A DNA stretch of 64,000 bases from Zeus faber (GCA_960531495.1 OY482847.1:27837098-27901097), one strand, 5' to 3'. Shown: positions 42,757 through 54,690, counted from the first letter of the stretch. The notes: generated by a model from the letters alone, not told the origin. Made by a program: numbers and translations.

Positions 42757-43939
42757 TAGGGGTGTCACGATACCGATTCGAGATGGCAAATCAATCGAAA
42801 TGAGTGTTCGTTTTCGAACTTCGAAATCACAGGCAGGTTCACGATTCTCCCGGTATTTTTGTGGGTGACATTGTCCGACGTGGTCGCCATTTTGGGGCGC
42901 TCAAGATCCGCCTGTAAACAAATGCAGTGTGCGCTGTGGTGCTTGGGGCCCTCCCTCCGGAGTCGACTGCGGCTCCGCGTCTGAACTGACTTGATGTTTC
43001 GGGAGCTGTGGTGGGCTCCGCGGAGGATCCGCTGCGCCGCGTCCCTCGACACACACTGCACCCGCCCACCTGGCACTAGGGCTGCAGGAACAAAATTCGA
43101 ATAGACTTCAAATTTTACAAAACAAAAACAAAGCTCAATATAAGCTCATCCAGTTTGTTGCACAGTGAACGCACATTAGAGAGAAATATTCACGGTAACG
43201 GTGCCAAGTCTGCGTCGGCGGAGACGCACCGGCGCATCTCTCTCTCCTCCGGCGTTTCCCTGCGTGTACAAGGGAGAGTGCGCCTTTGACCAGAATGTCC
43301 AGTAATTCCACAGACGTGGCGATGAAAGTGGGAAATAACCCGACCATCACCGACGGAATGTCCTCAATGCAGAGGTTCCCAACCAGGGCTATTTGTCACC
43401 GGACGTAGGGAACACGGGTGGGATTTATTCAGGAGCGATTTGCGATTTCCACAGCAAAGCAGCAGCAGGAAACGGAGTCAAATGAATACAAGTAGAGTTT
43501 TTATTTGCGTTGTTTGGAGAAAAGATCTCTGATTGGAGCTGTGGAGCCGCAGGTAGTAATTTCCCTTTAACTACCAACGTTCCCTTCTGGCAAAAATTGC
43601 ATCTGTTTTTCTGCGCTAATTTTGGTGAGTAACTTAAAAGTAGTGTTAATAAGTAACTTATTGCTTGTTATTCTAAAGTCTAGTTTTGCCAAAGCTGTCA
43701 ACTGGTAGGTGTGTTTTTTAAATATTCTCATATATTTTGTTATTATTTATCATTTTTAATATTCAAACAAAATTGAGAAACAAGTGTTTTTCTTTACAAA
43801 TCAAGACTCGATAGTCGAAAATGGCATAGCCGTCGGTGCTGAAAAAAAGACATATGATTAAATCGAAAATCAAATCAATTGTGACGTTAATATCAAAAGT
43901 CAAATTAAATCTTGGATTTAGAAAAACGTGACATCCCTG
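42757..43939. mobile_element. hAT-type non-autonomous transposon with perfect 8-bp target duplication
   Basis: 1183-bp element. Left end TAGGGGTGTCACGAT, right end reading CAGGGATGTCACGTT in reverse complement. Directly outside, ACTGGGGG occurs on both sides (42749-42756 and 43940-43947), an exact 8-bp duplication. The interior has no transposase frame. TATCAAAAGTC and ATCGAAAATC near the right end echo the left end TCGAAATG/CGAACTTCG. Confidence 0.85.
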
Positions 43940-43960
43940 ACTGGGGGTCCAAACAATGTT

Positions 43961-44800
43961 GGGCTTTACACTGAATGCAGTGAACAACAACGACGCAACA
44001 ATAGATGCTTTCACACATGAACTCAGGACAATGTCTGGATAATCAGGTCCCGGCATCGTCCGGAGTTGCCCTTTCACACATGGAGCACACAATAGGAGAT
44101 TGTCCGTGTCAGACGCGTTCACACCTACTGGAAATACTCCGCTTGCATAAGACAAGGGCGGAGCCTGGGTAGAGTGTGCAGGAGGCAGGACGTGGCACAG
44201 GTATGCACGATGCATAACGCTGCAGAGTTTACAGCACACCCAAGATGGCGGACGAGGCTACTGACTCGTTTTTATTGGCGTTGATACTCCCATGTTTTGG
44301 ACATAATATAAACGAACGAGTGGAATGGAATATAAAGGAGATCAGAAAGGAGTACGATCAGCTACGCTCCATGCACGAAGATCCGCACCAAGGTAAATAA
44401 CTGGCGCATGAGAGAGATGTCATCAACATGTGACACGCCCACTTGCTCACTGTGAATGTTCCGCACAATCACCTGCTCTGTTCACACATAGTGCTCAGTC
44501 TGACATTACACAGACTTTGTGCTAGGGTGCTGGCTGGGTAAAGTCCTAGTGTTATTGGAACTGGGCGTAAGACGAAGTACATGAGTTATGTTTATAAGAT
44601 TATGAGGTTATTAACATGAGCCTTGGGTGTCACCATATTCACAGTCAATAAATCTTTGTGAAATATGAATGAATTCTTGAGCAAATTACTTGCGGGAGTA
44701 GACCGAGCGCTCCTATTTCCTGATGCATGCACTACGCCGGCCACAGGGAGGGTGGCGGTTCGGACAGTTGGATCCGTTTTCGGATTCAGTGTAAAGGTGG
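43961..44800. mobile_element. PIF/Harbinger-like element remnant with Myb/MADF-like first exon
   Basis: Left GGGCTTTACACTGAATGCAG and right CGGATTCAGTGTAAAGGTGG share the 13-nt inverted core CTTTACACTGAAT (12-13 matches). Inside, ATG at 44245 opens 49 codons ending at a GT donor (44393): MADEATDSFLLALILP, then IKEIRKEYDQLRSMHEDP, which resembles the N-terminal Myb/MADF-type helices of Harbinger-associated proteins. The rest of the coding region is gone. Element class inferred from wording and not from a full transposase. Confidence 0.55.
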
Positions 44801-45524
44801 CTTTAGAAATAACAAATAATTTTTATTCCCTGTGAATTTCTCATTTTCACATTTTTACGTCCTTCACCTCTTTCTGCACTCATTATCGGCCTTTTTGCAG
44901 TGTCACCGTGGTGACCTAAGCTTGGTTGTTTGAGAAGCTGGGGTGTTCACTGCTCTCAGCTATTAAAGACAAAATGTAACTATTACCGGACTGATTTTAT
45001 TTTTATTATTATTGTTATTTCCAAGGCAAGCTTTCATCACTTTTTTCATAATTTAATAAATTAGAGGTTTCCCCACCCTTGGACTTGGAGCAAGGTTGCA
45101 GCGGAGGAAATTGATTCTCCTTTTTCTACTTTAGCCTCAAAGTCAATAGCACCGGTGGTTTTGTGGGTAGTTATTTTGTCTGGTTGTAAGGGTGTCCTTC
45201 AGTTTCTTTTGACTTTCTACAAAACAAGGTTCTCGTCTTTCTGTTAGAAATGATAATCCCCTTCTAAAGTTGGATGTGATGCCGTCAAACAATTTGCTTC
45301 TGAAGGGGTTTCGAGGAGGTGTTAAACAGGGAACTGTGCCGGGTTTCTCCTAAGAAAAACCCAGGTTCTCCTCTGGGGATCCAGTGTTGATGTTGATGTT
45401 ATTTCACTCGTCTCGCATGTTTAATTCCTTGTATTTCATAGATTGTTTGCCTGGTAACCGCGTTCCGTCTTCTGGTAGGAGTGGGACGCGATGAGTCAAC
45501 ACGTAGGACATGCTTTAAGAATTT
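44801..45524. other. intergenic DNA, nothing recognised
   Basis: AT-rich unique sequence without motifs I can name. Confidence 0.4.
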
Positions 45525-45715
45525 ACAAATGGGATGTGTGTTGTACACGGGCAGAACACTACACGGCAACAATTAAAGGAGGCCGTGGATTGGCTGAGGT
45601 AATACGCACGCTGGTTTCCATCATGTCAGGCTTTTATCATCGCTGTTACAGCATCCCACTTGTTTCGGATCCAGCGTTCTGCCTCGGGGGGTCGACTTGT
45701 ACCAAAGGCGTATTC
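45525..45715 (+). repeat. diverged duplicated segment, copy 1 (copy 2 at 48992-49190)
   Basis: Shares in order GGCAACAATTAAAGGA, GTGGATTGG, CTTTTATCA.C.GTTA, CA.C.AGCGTTCTGCCTCGGG and ACCAAAGGC with the second copy. Both copies lead into GT-rich DNA. Origin unknown: tandem duplication or a dispersed family. Confidence 0.65.
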
Positions 45716-45730
45716 GATCTGTGTGTTTTG

Positions 45731-45767
<37 letters not shown>

Positions 45768-45933
45768 TTTGTGTGCGTTTGTGTGTGTGTGTGCGCAAGC
45801 GTTTTCTGTCTTCTGCAACTTCCTCCTCTCTCCTCATATGAGGATTCTTGACATCGATGAGACTTCCTGCTTGAGTAAATATTAAAATTAAATCCAATCG
45901 ATCCCGACAGATGTGACCCACTGGCTGCTGGTG

Positions 45934-45973
<40 letters not shown>

Positions 45974-46295
45974 ATGTGTTTATGTGTTCTGGGTCCTGTC
46001 CGCAGCTTCTGGAATGTTGTTGATGTGTTTATGCCCCGAATGATAATTCTGCCCGCTGGAAAAGACTGGGCCGCTTGTTGTGCAACGTTTTTGGCCCTCC
46101 GTCCCTCGCCCCCTCCTCCTTCAACATGCCATCTTCATCCCTCCATCACTTGCTCCTCTTTCCCTCCTCCCTGCTGCTGCTCTCTGTCCATAGATCTCTC
46201 CTTCTTTTGCCTCCCTCCCCTCCTTCTCTCTTTTGGATCAGACCAGAGGTAGCGCTTCCACAACACAAAGACACAGTGTTCATTTGCAGGAGGGA

Positions 46296-46345
<50 letters not shown>

Positions 46346-46647
46346 GAGATAGGCAGATAGATCGACAGTATTACAAGTGACAGAGGGAGAGAGACAGAGA
46401 GTGAGAGAGAGAGGGAGCGAAGAAAGATTGACAGAGAGAGAAGAGGCATGAAGACCGAAGACAGAGAAACAGAGGAACAGTGATAGAGAAAGACGAGGGC
46501 GAGACAGAGGGAGGGAGAGATGGAGAAAGTGGGGGAATGAAAGAGAAAAAGTGAGTGAGAGAGAGGGAGAGCGAGAGGGAGAATGGAAGGGATGGGGAAA
46601 GGAGGAAACTACAAAGAAAGACAGGAGCAAGCACAAGAAGAGTTTTT

Positions 46648-46704
<57 letters not shown>

Positions 46705-46778
46705 CTATATATACACACACACACACACACAAATATTTACATATATATATATTTTTATATATATATACTGTATATATT

Positions 46779-46850
<72 letters not shown>

Positions 46851-47587
46851 TTGAATAAAACTCAGTCACGGAGACAGTGAGAGGGAGAGGGAGACAGGAA
46901 CAGAGAGTCAGAAAGAGAGGAGAGGACGACTGATAGAGACAAACACAAAGGCAGTTAGAGAGATGAGAGAAGGGAAGGAGGGAGAGTGAGGAGTGAGATG
47001 AATAGAAAGGGAAAAAATAGAGAGAGGAGAGTCATGAAGACCGAGGAAGAAGGACGGAGAGAAACAGATGAACGAGAGAGAAACAGTGAGAGAGGGGTGG
47101 AGATTGGAAGGCGGGGAAAAGGAGGACACCACAAAGAAAGACAGATGGACAGAGAGAGAGAGAGAGACAGAGAGAGAGAGAGAGACAGAGAGCAAGAGGG
47201 AGGGAAAGAGAGAGAGAGAGAGGTCCCGAGCTCCACCGGAATGAGGTATCGATCAACGCGGCTTCACGATCGGACGAGAAAGCGAGGGACTGAGCGAGAG
47301 AAAAAAAGAAAGAAATAAAGAAAGAAAGGAAAAATAAATATTCCTCTGCCTACTGTTTAGCCCGTGTGGGGCGGACATCTGGGTTGATCTGGGTTCCTTC
47401 CCCGCTAATGAGCAGGGCTGATAGAGGAGAGAGAGAAGGCTGCCTGTGAAACATCCCCATAAGCCCATTGATCTGCACGCTGGATGCATCTGCTCTGCCA
47501 CTAATGCAATAGTGAGCTAACTTTGTTTTTTGCTGTTGTTGGGGTAAGATTGTATTCTAGTATTTGCTCTTCCATCTTCAACCCCTA
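45716..47587. repeat. GT tracts and long purine-rich (GA)n region
   Basis: (GT)n at 45733-45790 and 45936-45970; a CT-rich part at 46090-46230; then polypurine GA-rich DNA from 46290 to 47335 interrupted by (CT)n/(TA)n at 46650-46760 and (TA)n/(GA)n at 46786-46848. Unique CNE-like sequence at 47400-47515. Open frames here are simple-repeat translations. Confidence 0.85.
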
Positions 47588-47720
47588 AACTTACATTACA
47601 TGACACTTAATTATTTAGTAGACGTCCAAGGCGCTTTTCGTTCAAAGCAGCTTACAATAAGTACATTTTGTCACAGTATTCAAACCAACTGTATGCCACA
47701 GCCACAGCTAGCTAAATATT
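47588..47720. repeat. dispersed fish-repeat fragment
   Basis: ACATTACATGACACTTAATT, GCTTTTCGTTCAAAGCAGCT and TACAATAAGTACATTTTGTC follow the wording of a common fish repeat (..TTTGTCCAAAGCGACTTACAATAAG..). Confidence 0.55.
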
Positions 47721-47804
47721 ATCTAGTAACTAGAAATTCTAGTACGGTTAGATGAGATAATTATTGTTATTTTGTTTTCTTTAGGACTTGCAGTGCATTA
47801 GGGT

Positions 47805-48944
47805 GAAGTGCAGGTAGAGTGCAGTGCATGTAGGGTGCAGTGCAGGTAGAGTGCAGTGCAGGTAGGGTGCAGTGCAGGTAGGGTGCAGTGCATGCAGGGT
47901 GCAGTGCAGGTTGGGCGCATTGCAGATAGGGTGCAGTGCATGTAGGGTGCAGTGCAGGTAGAGTGCAGTGCAGGTAGAGTGCAGTGCATGTAGGGTGCAG
48001 TGCATGTAGGGTGCAGTGCAAGTAGAGTGCAGTGCATGTAGGGTGCAGTGCAGGTAGTGTACTGTGCATCCAGGGTGCAGTGCAGGAAGGGTGCAGTGCA
48101 GGAAGGGTGCAGTGCACGTAGGGTGCAGTGCAGGTAGGGTGCAGTGCAGGTAGAGTGCAGTACAGGTAGGGTGCAGTGCATGTAGGGTGCAGTGCATGTC
48201 GGGTGCAGTGCAGGTAGGGTGCAGTGCAGGTAGTGTACTGTGCATCCAGGGTGCAGTGCAGGTAGGGTGCAGTGCAGGAAGGATGCATTGCACGTAGGTT
48301 GCAGTGGAGGTAGGGTGCAGTGCAGGTAGAGTGCAGTACAGGTAGAGTGCAGTGCATGTCGGGTGCAGTGCAGGTAGGGTGCAGTGCACGTAGGGTGCAG
48401 TGCAGGTAGGGTGCAGTGCATGTAGGGTGCAGTGCATGTCGGGTGCCGTGCATGTAGGGTGCAGTGCAGGTAGAGTGCAGTGCAGGTAGGGTGCAGTGCA
48501 GGTAGGGTGCAGTGCAGGTAGAGTGCAGTACAGGTAGGGTGCAGTGCATGTCGGGTGCAGTGCATGTCGGGTGCAGTGCATGTAGGGTGCAGTGCATGTC
48601 GGGTGCAGTGCAGGTAAGGTGCAGTGCATGTAGAGTGCAGTGCAGGTAGGGTGCAGCACAGGAAGGGTGCAGTGCATGTCGGGTGCAGTGCATGTCGGGT
48701 GCAGTGCATGTAGGGTGCAGTGCATGTAGGGTGCAGTGCATGTCGGGTGCAGTGCATGTCGGGTGCAGTGCATGTAGGGTGCAGTGCATGTAGGGTGCAG
48801 TGCATGTCGGGTGCAGTGCATGTAGGGTGCAGTGCATGTCGGGTGCAGTGCATGTAGGGTGCAGTGCATGTCGGGTGCAGTGCATGTAGGGTGCAGTGCA
48901 TGTAGGGTGCAGTGCATGTAGGGTGCAGTGCATGTAGGGTGCAA
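47805..48944. repeat. minisatellite of 16-bp units with 11-unit higher-order period
   Basis: About 71 head-to-tail copies of AGGGTGCAGTGCATGT with variants (CAGGTAGA, CATGTCGG, CAGGAAGG, CATCCAGG). Variant strings repeat: TAGTGTACTGTGCATCCAGG occurs at 48055 and 48231, 176 bp (11 units) apart. The distal half (about 48540-48944) is enriched in CATGTAGG/CATGTCGG. Because 16 is not a multiple of 3 and the unit has no stop on the - strand, all three - frames stay open for 370-470 codons; this is not a protein gene. Confidence 0.97.
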
Positions 48945-48991
48945 GGGATTTCATGGGGGATGCAATGTGTAGGATTGTATTTTTATCAAAT

Positions 48992-49190
48992 ATTTTACAA
49001 TTCACGCTACGATGCTCTTGGGCGCCCGGGTGTGCTATACAGCAACAATTAAAGGACCAGGGTGGATTGGGGAAGTCAGATAAACGTTGCTCTGCAAAAC
49101 GAGAAGCTTTTATCACTGTTATCACACAGTCGCACTCACTCAGATACAGCATTTTGGCCTCGGGTAAGACCTGCACCAAAGGCTGTTTTT
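48992..49190 (+). repeat. diverged duplicated segment, copy 2
   Basis: AGCAACAATTAAAGGA, GGTGGATTGG, GCTTTTATCACTGTTATCAC, TACAGCATTTTGGCCTCGGG, TGCACCAAAGGC correspond in order to 45525-45715. Confidence 0.65.
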
Positions 49191-49256
49191 ATCATTCTGG
49201 CTTGTTTGTGTCAGAATATGCCTCTTTCGATATAAGTATGTGATTGCATATAATAT

Positions 49257-49258
49257 GT

Positions 49259-49329
<71 letters not shown>
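49257..49329. repeat. (GT)n microsatellite
   Basis: About 36 GT units ending in GCGTGCGCACG. Confidence 0.97.
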
Positions 49330-49333
<4 letters not shown>

Positions 49334-50154
49334 CGCACGTCTCTCTGCACCAGGGGCTTTCCCATGCCCGGGGCTTTGCAGGTGATGAGCGCCCGGTTGG
49401 CTGAGATGTGTCAGTTCTCATCGCCCCCGAGGGGTGGGTGTGTGTATGTGTGTGTGTGTGTCACGGTTGTGTGTGGGGTGTGTCCCAGTGTGCGTGTCTG
49501 GGAAGATGCTGGCTCCCAATGACAAAGCCCAGTAATAGCAGGCTGTGATTTAGTCATAAAGCAATTGGGATAATCTGCTGGTTTACCAACAAAGCTTTTG
49601 AGGACACCCACACAGCCAAGAGGCTGAGTCAGACTCATGTGGGGGTGGGGGTGTGTTCTTTATGTTTGCTCAGACAAAGCAGTTTTTGGGGGTTTGTGGA
49701 GCCGCCTGCCGCACGGAGCCCATGGATTCCACACATGTGGACATCTATGGCGCTTTTCCACCGCACGGAACCGGCTCAACTGGACTTGACTCTGCCCGCC
49801 TTTTCGCTTTTCCATCGGGCAAAAGTTGTGGATAGTACCTGGTAGATGGTGCTTATTTCGGTACCGCCTCCGCCGAGGTTCCAAGTGAGCCGGGGCGATG
49901 CGAAAATGTCGGGTGAAGAAACTGCTGACGACTGATCGGTCAGAGTGAATGGTCACCGCGTCTGCGTCACTGCTGCGCGACACGGGGAATGGACTGACCG
50001 AGAACAGGACTGAGAACATCTAGAAAAAATAGATACATCTACGAAAGAAAAATCACACTGTTATTATGTGTTTTGTTTGGAGAAATCGGGAGCGGGGACG
50101 TGCAGTACCGCTCAGAGAGTTCGGAGAGTGGAGGTTTTTTTTGCGCAGGCAGGT

Positions 50155-50155
<1 letters not shown>
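49330..50155. other. intergenic DNA with a MITE-like fragment
   Basis: 49500-49640 is unique (GTTTACCAACAAAGC) and could be a conserved element. 49748-49990 carries GGCGCTTTTCCACCGCACGG, GTACCGCCTCCGCCGAGG and CCAAGTGAGCCG, wording of a common fish DNA-transposon family; its far end was not identified. Confidence 0.45.
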
Positions 50156-50202
<47 letters not shown>

Positions 50203-50330
50203 ATATTCTTGGACTATACTTGTATCACAGTGAAGACCTATGTTTCTGGTGCGCTTCTAAACCAAAAAATAGCCCGTTTGGAGATTGGTCCTCACAAGTA
50301 TAGTAAGACAAACACGCACGCTCACACAGC
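50156..50330 (+). repeat. (CA)n-embedded short inverted-repeat element, copy 1
   Basis: Following (CA)n at 50157-50195: left ACTATACTTGTATCACAGTG, right GGTCCTCACAAGTATAGTAA, so CTATACTTGT and ACAAGTATAG form terminal inverted repeats about 90 bp apart, followed again by CA-rich DNA. A second copy is at 51247-51385. Confidence 0.7.
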
Positions 50331-50890
50331 GTCTAGCATCGAAGCTAAGAGCTAATCATGGGAAGTGCTCTGTTGGCTGGAACCGGAATACTTCGGCCGT
50401 TCATTGCAGGATGGTCCTTGGAGCCGTTACGTAACGTGGCTGAATCTGGGTGTCGGCGTGGCGTAGTGCAGAGCACGGCTGAGGCTCAATAATAGCCAGA
50501 GATCATCCCATGTGATTAAACGATTCTGCCATTAAGCGCAGTTCATCTTCAATCCCAAAATGTCCGCGTTCCCTCTCGAACGCAACGGGATGGGAAACCG
50601 GTTCTCACCTCCTCCTGCTGCTGCCGGCGCTTCCCTTCAACTTGGCGATCTTTCAAGTCGCTTTTTAAAGCAAATGTGGGCCATTAATCGTCGGTGAAGG
50701 GACTGCTCGGCATATGGATTCGATTTAGATGAGTCTCGCTGTCGGAAAAGTCCAAGAGTTCTCCTCAAGGCTGTCCACGCCCCCCGACCCCCCCACCCCC
50801 AACCGCATTCATCTCCTGACTTTCCAGAAAAGAGGTCAGTGTCACAGAAGTGTGTTTTCTTCCCATCAATTGCAGAACGCTTTCTGTGGG
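50331..50890. other. intergenic DNA, nothing recognised
   Basis: Unique sequence of mixed composition. Confidence 0.4.
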
Positions 50891-50891
50891 T

Positions 50892-50965
<74 letters not shown>
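50891..50965. repeat. (GT)n microsatellite
   Basis: About 35 GT units. Confidence 0.97.
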
Positions 50966-50968
<3 letters not shown>

Positions 50969-51078
50969 TTTAATGAGCTTTTGAGCGTGCACTGGTGTCT
51001 GTTTGGAGCGTGATGTAACCTGGCACCAGGGTGAGGACGGTGGGTTTCAGCCTGAGCTCAGCACTTTAGCACTTCAAC

Positions 51079-51105
51079 ACACACACACACACACATACAC
51101 ACATA

Positions 51106-51192
<87 letters not shown>

Positions 51193-51217
51193 GCACACAC
51201 ACACACGCACACACACA

Positions 51218-51251
<34 letters not shown>

Positions 51252-51385
51252 TACTGGTATCAAAATGAGGTCCAAGTAAATGCACCTGGTGTGAGGGCCT
51301 GTGTTCCTGGTGCACTAACAAAGAAATAGTCAGTTTGGAGGCCGGTCCTCACAAGTATACTAAAACAAACACACACACATTCCGG
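51079..51385 (+). repeat. long (CA)n and short inverted-repeat element, copy 2
   Basis: CA tract 51079-51247 with TACA, TGCA, CGCA and CAGA interruptions, then ACTTGTACTGGTATCAAAAT .. GGTCCTCACAAGTATACTAA and CA-rich DNA again: the same layout as 50156-50330. Confidence 0.8.
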
Positions 51386-51908
51386 TATAGGTGGTTTATC
51401 GGGTCAGATAGAAGATCCTTTTAAAATAAGATTAGTAGAGATTACGTAGAGTTAAAATTGTGGAATCAAGGTTTTTAGGGGGTGAACCCGCGAGGCTTGG
51501 GCCATCCTGCAAAATTTCATGCACGGGGGTGCGTGCGTGCACTATGTTATGTGGCAAATGCAGTCCCCCCGTTAAGTGCAGGATTAATTATTTCCACGTA
51601 AATTATTTACACAAAAACATCCCGTTTTTACTAAAATAATTCCCATAGCAACGGAAAGCAACATGGAGACCTGTCCACTGTCGGGTTTTTGTTTTTGGAA
51701 CTGGGCGGAACGGTCCCCTCACTCAGTTGTGTTTAAAAAATGTTAAAAAATGTCTAAAAGAAAAACCCAGGCACGGGAGTCGGGAACTGGCTCCTGCACG
51801 GTGCGCCACTGTCTGGAGGAGAAAGAAAAACAACAAAAAAAAAACCAACTCATTTTCCATACAAGTAAGAAGCGTGGCAGAGACAGAGACAACGGGGTCG
51901 GGTTAACT
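51386..51908. other. intergenic DNA, nothing recognised
   Basis: Unique AT-rich sequence. Confidence 0.4.
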
Positions 51909-52122
51909 GTAGAGAGTGGGCTAGTAGGAATAAGCCCAGGAGCAGATAGAGATGTGTCATGACAGGGCTCCTCTCCTGAGTGAGTGTGGGGATGGGGGTT
52001 TTACCTGTTGCTCGTTAGACCAACCAACGAGCAACAGGGATGCAGCCACGCTGATCCTGGGCCCCCAATTACCTAGACCCAGGTCAGGTAGGCTGCTCAA
52101 ACCACACCATCCCCACACCACA
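51909..52122 (+). repeat. dispersed repeat, copy 2
   Basis: Direct copy of 28124-28350, 23.8 kb away. Neither copy has obvious terminal repeats. Confidence 0.85.
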
Positions 52123-52239
52123 CCAAGGAAACTAATCAATCGAAATCTTTCTCTATGAGATTATATTATATATTGCTATATTATAATCACAAGATTTGCA
52201 TATAGAGCTGGGAAGTGAGACAAGTGGCTACTCACCAGG

Positions 52240-52318
52240 TCTGACTGGAGAGGGCGAGAGCCTCCTCCCCCTCTCTACCTCGCCCCCTCTCTCCCTCTTC
52301 CCTCTCTCTCCCTCTCTC

Positions 52319-52356
<38 letters not shown>

Positions 52357-52866
52357 TCTTCCCCTCTCCCCCCCCCCCCCCCCCTCTCTTCCCGTCTCTC
52401 CCTCTCATCAAGAACAAGAAGGCAAGTGGTGACTCGCCAGCTCTGAGCGGGGAGGGTGAGGACCTCCGCCCCCTCGCTCCCTCTCTCCCTCTTCCCCTCT
52501 CCTCCTCTCTCCCTCTCTACCTCTCCCTCTCCACTCCAGTTTCAGAACACTGTAATCTGCATTTACGCAGTTTAAATGCAAAAAAGAACCCTGTTCATCA
52601 TCAGTGTCAATTGATGGTGATGATGAGGATTTGAATTGATGATTAAATAGTTTATCTGCCAATTATTAAAAAAAGCTGCACACACACACACACACTCATT
52701 TTTGTGTAAAACCGGGATTAGTGCTTCGATGTCCCTCTTCATTCCCAAAGTCAATTCCACACCCAGTCTCGCTGACTTCAGTAAAGGTAACACACCAGTA
52801 AAGAATGTTTCACTTAGCTGTCTTTTGATGTGTGTTTGAAAATGTCAGACAAGTGTGAAAGAAGGT

Positions 52867-52897
<31 letters not shown>

Positions 52898-53260
52898 GGT
52901 GGGTTGATGGAGTAAAGGAGAGGAGAGGAGAGGAGATGGATGCGAAGGTAAGGAGAGGGGGAGGAGGAGAGCATTGGAAACAAAGGGAAATCAAAGAAAG
53001 GAAAGGACAGTAAAGCAGGGGAGGAGAGATAAGGAAAGGGGAGAAGAAAGGTAACAAATGAAGGGAAAGGAAAGGAGACGAGCGGAGAGGGGGAAGGTTA
53101 GGTAAGATCAGGTAAGGTGAGCAAACAAGAGAAAATGAGAGGAAAGGAAAGGAAAGTGGGGCTAATGGGGGAAAGGAAAGGGGTAAGGAAAGATGAGGGG
53201 GAATGAAGGAGGAGGATTAAAGCCAGAGGAAGGAGGGAGGAGGAGGGGGAGCGATAGGGC
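52240..53260. repeat. polypyrimidine then polypurine tracts
   Basis: CT-rich 52256-52410 and 52465-52540 (with a C-run at 52369-52384), separated unique DNA, then a purine tract (GGAAAGG, GGAGAGG words) 52860-53260. Confidence 0.9.
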
Positions 53261-54066
53261 AGCGAGCTGCTTTTCCAGGAGGTGCCACTTTTCAGGGGGT
53301 CCTGTGGAAAGCAAATGACAGAGAACTTGGGTCAACACTCCCGACAAGCTCTGCAAAGCTGCTGATCAAACACTCATCCCAAGGCGGCGGCCATGCTGCG
53401 AGAGGACCCTCCACCCACCGCACGTGCGCGCCGCTCCGGCCCCACGTGGGCGCGCAGCCTGCAAAGGGCCTTCCTCCCGCCCCGTTCAGCTGCTGAACGG
53501 AGGCCGCCACGCATATGTCGACTGGGAGATGCCCCCTCCCCCCGAGCAGCGCGGGGTACAGTGCGGTGGCAGGTATCCTCTCAGAGGGCGGCGTTTTGGG
53601 GTAATTTCCAACCATTAGCGACGGGATTCCCAGTCCAACGCACAGCCTCTCTGAGCCAATGCACGTGTAATCATTTTAGGCAGCCTTGAGACGGACGGCT
53701 GTAAACATACCTGTAATTGAGAGTTAATGGAGGAGAAAATAAAATAACTGTAACCGTCATTTCTTCGGCCGACTCGCTGGGAGGCACGACAAACGGCGCG
53801 CCAGCAATTTTAAGGGATCAGGGTTGATGTCGTCGTAACTCAGCGGCCAAATAATGGGATTTAGCAAATCCTGAAACGGGGAAAGACTGCCGGGCTCTTC
53901 CCCCTCAGACGTCTCGGCATAATTATCTCTAAATGTCAGCGACTCTTATCACGGCTTGGTCTGTGACAACTGATGTCTGTGTTTTACGTGTTGACGAGGA
54001 GATTTTGTTTTATATGTGTGTGTGTTGTTGGTGTGTTTGGCAGATCGGTGCCTCACATCTCAAGCA

Positions 54067-54097
<31 letters not shown>

Positions 54098-54690
54098 CGC
54101 TGTTGGGTGGCAGACATCTTAAGCCCAGAGCAGCAGCTGTCCAGATGTTGGGTCACCGAAGCAACAAACCACTCTGGAAACTTTCCCACATGCTATCTGG
54201 AGTGGAGTGCTTGTAATCTCCGCCGGCCTCAAACCCTTCCTAAAAATAGCCCCGTGGTGCTCAGGATCATTTTGTAGACAAACTGATCAACACAGTAAAA
54301 AAAAAATAGGAAAAAAGGAAGGAAGGATAGAAAATAGGGGAAAAAAATAAAAATAAAAAAAATAAATAAATAAATAAAAAATTATATATAATTAATTATA
54401 TATAATTTTAACGTTTTATGTATATACTAAAAAATAAAATAGTAATATACTTTTGTTTTTATATACTTTTTTGGGGGGGGGGGTTAAAAAAAAGTATATT
54501 TTTAAAAAATGTTTAAAAAAATTGTAACACCTTTTTTAAGCACCTTTAAACTAATAAAAATCCTGTACAAATGAGAAGCATTTTTTATGTGGTAGGAAAT
54601 TCTGGGCGCAATGACATCTGTAACTTTTGTCCAATCTAGCCAAGTGAATATCAATATCAACAAAAAAAAAAGACATTGCAAGTCCCGGCA
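53261..54690. other. intergenic DNA downstream of sema6d
   Basis: Unique GC-rich 53370-53600, CNE-like AT/GC mix 53690-53950, (GT)n at 54063-54091, and very A/T-rich simple sequence 54295-54545. Confidence 0.5.

Noticed and set aside
46100..47340. Ser/Leu- and Arg/Glu-rich frames of 80-150 codons
   Set aside because: Translations of CT/GA simple sequence.
47805..48944. Regularly spaced repeat that might be taken for a CRISPR array
   Set aside because: Units are contiguous with no spacers, and the genome is clearly eukaryotic.
47767..49179. 470-, 387- and 367-codon open frames on the - strand
   Set aside because: All three frames of a 16-bp minisatellite are open because the unit lacks stops; the proteins are mere repeats of the unit.
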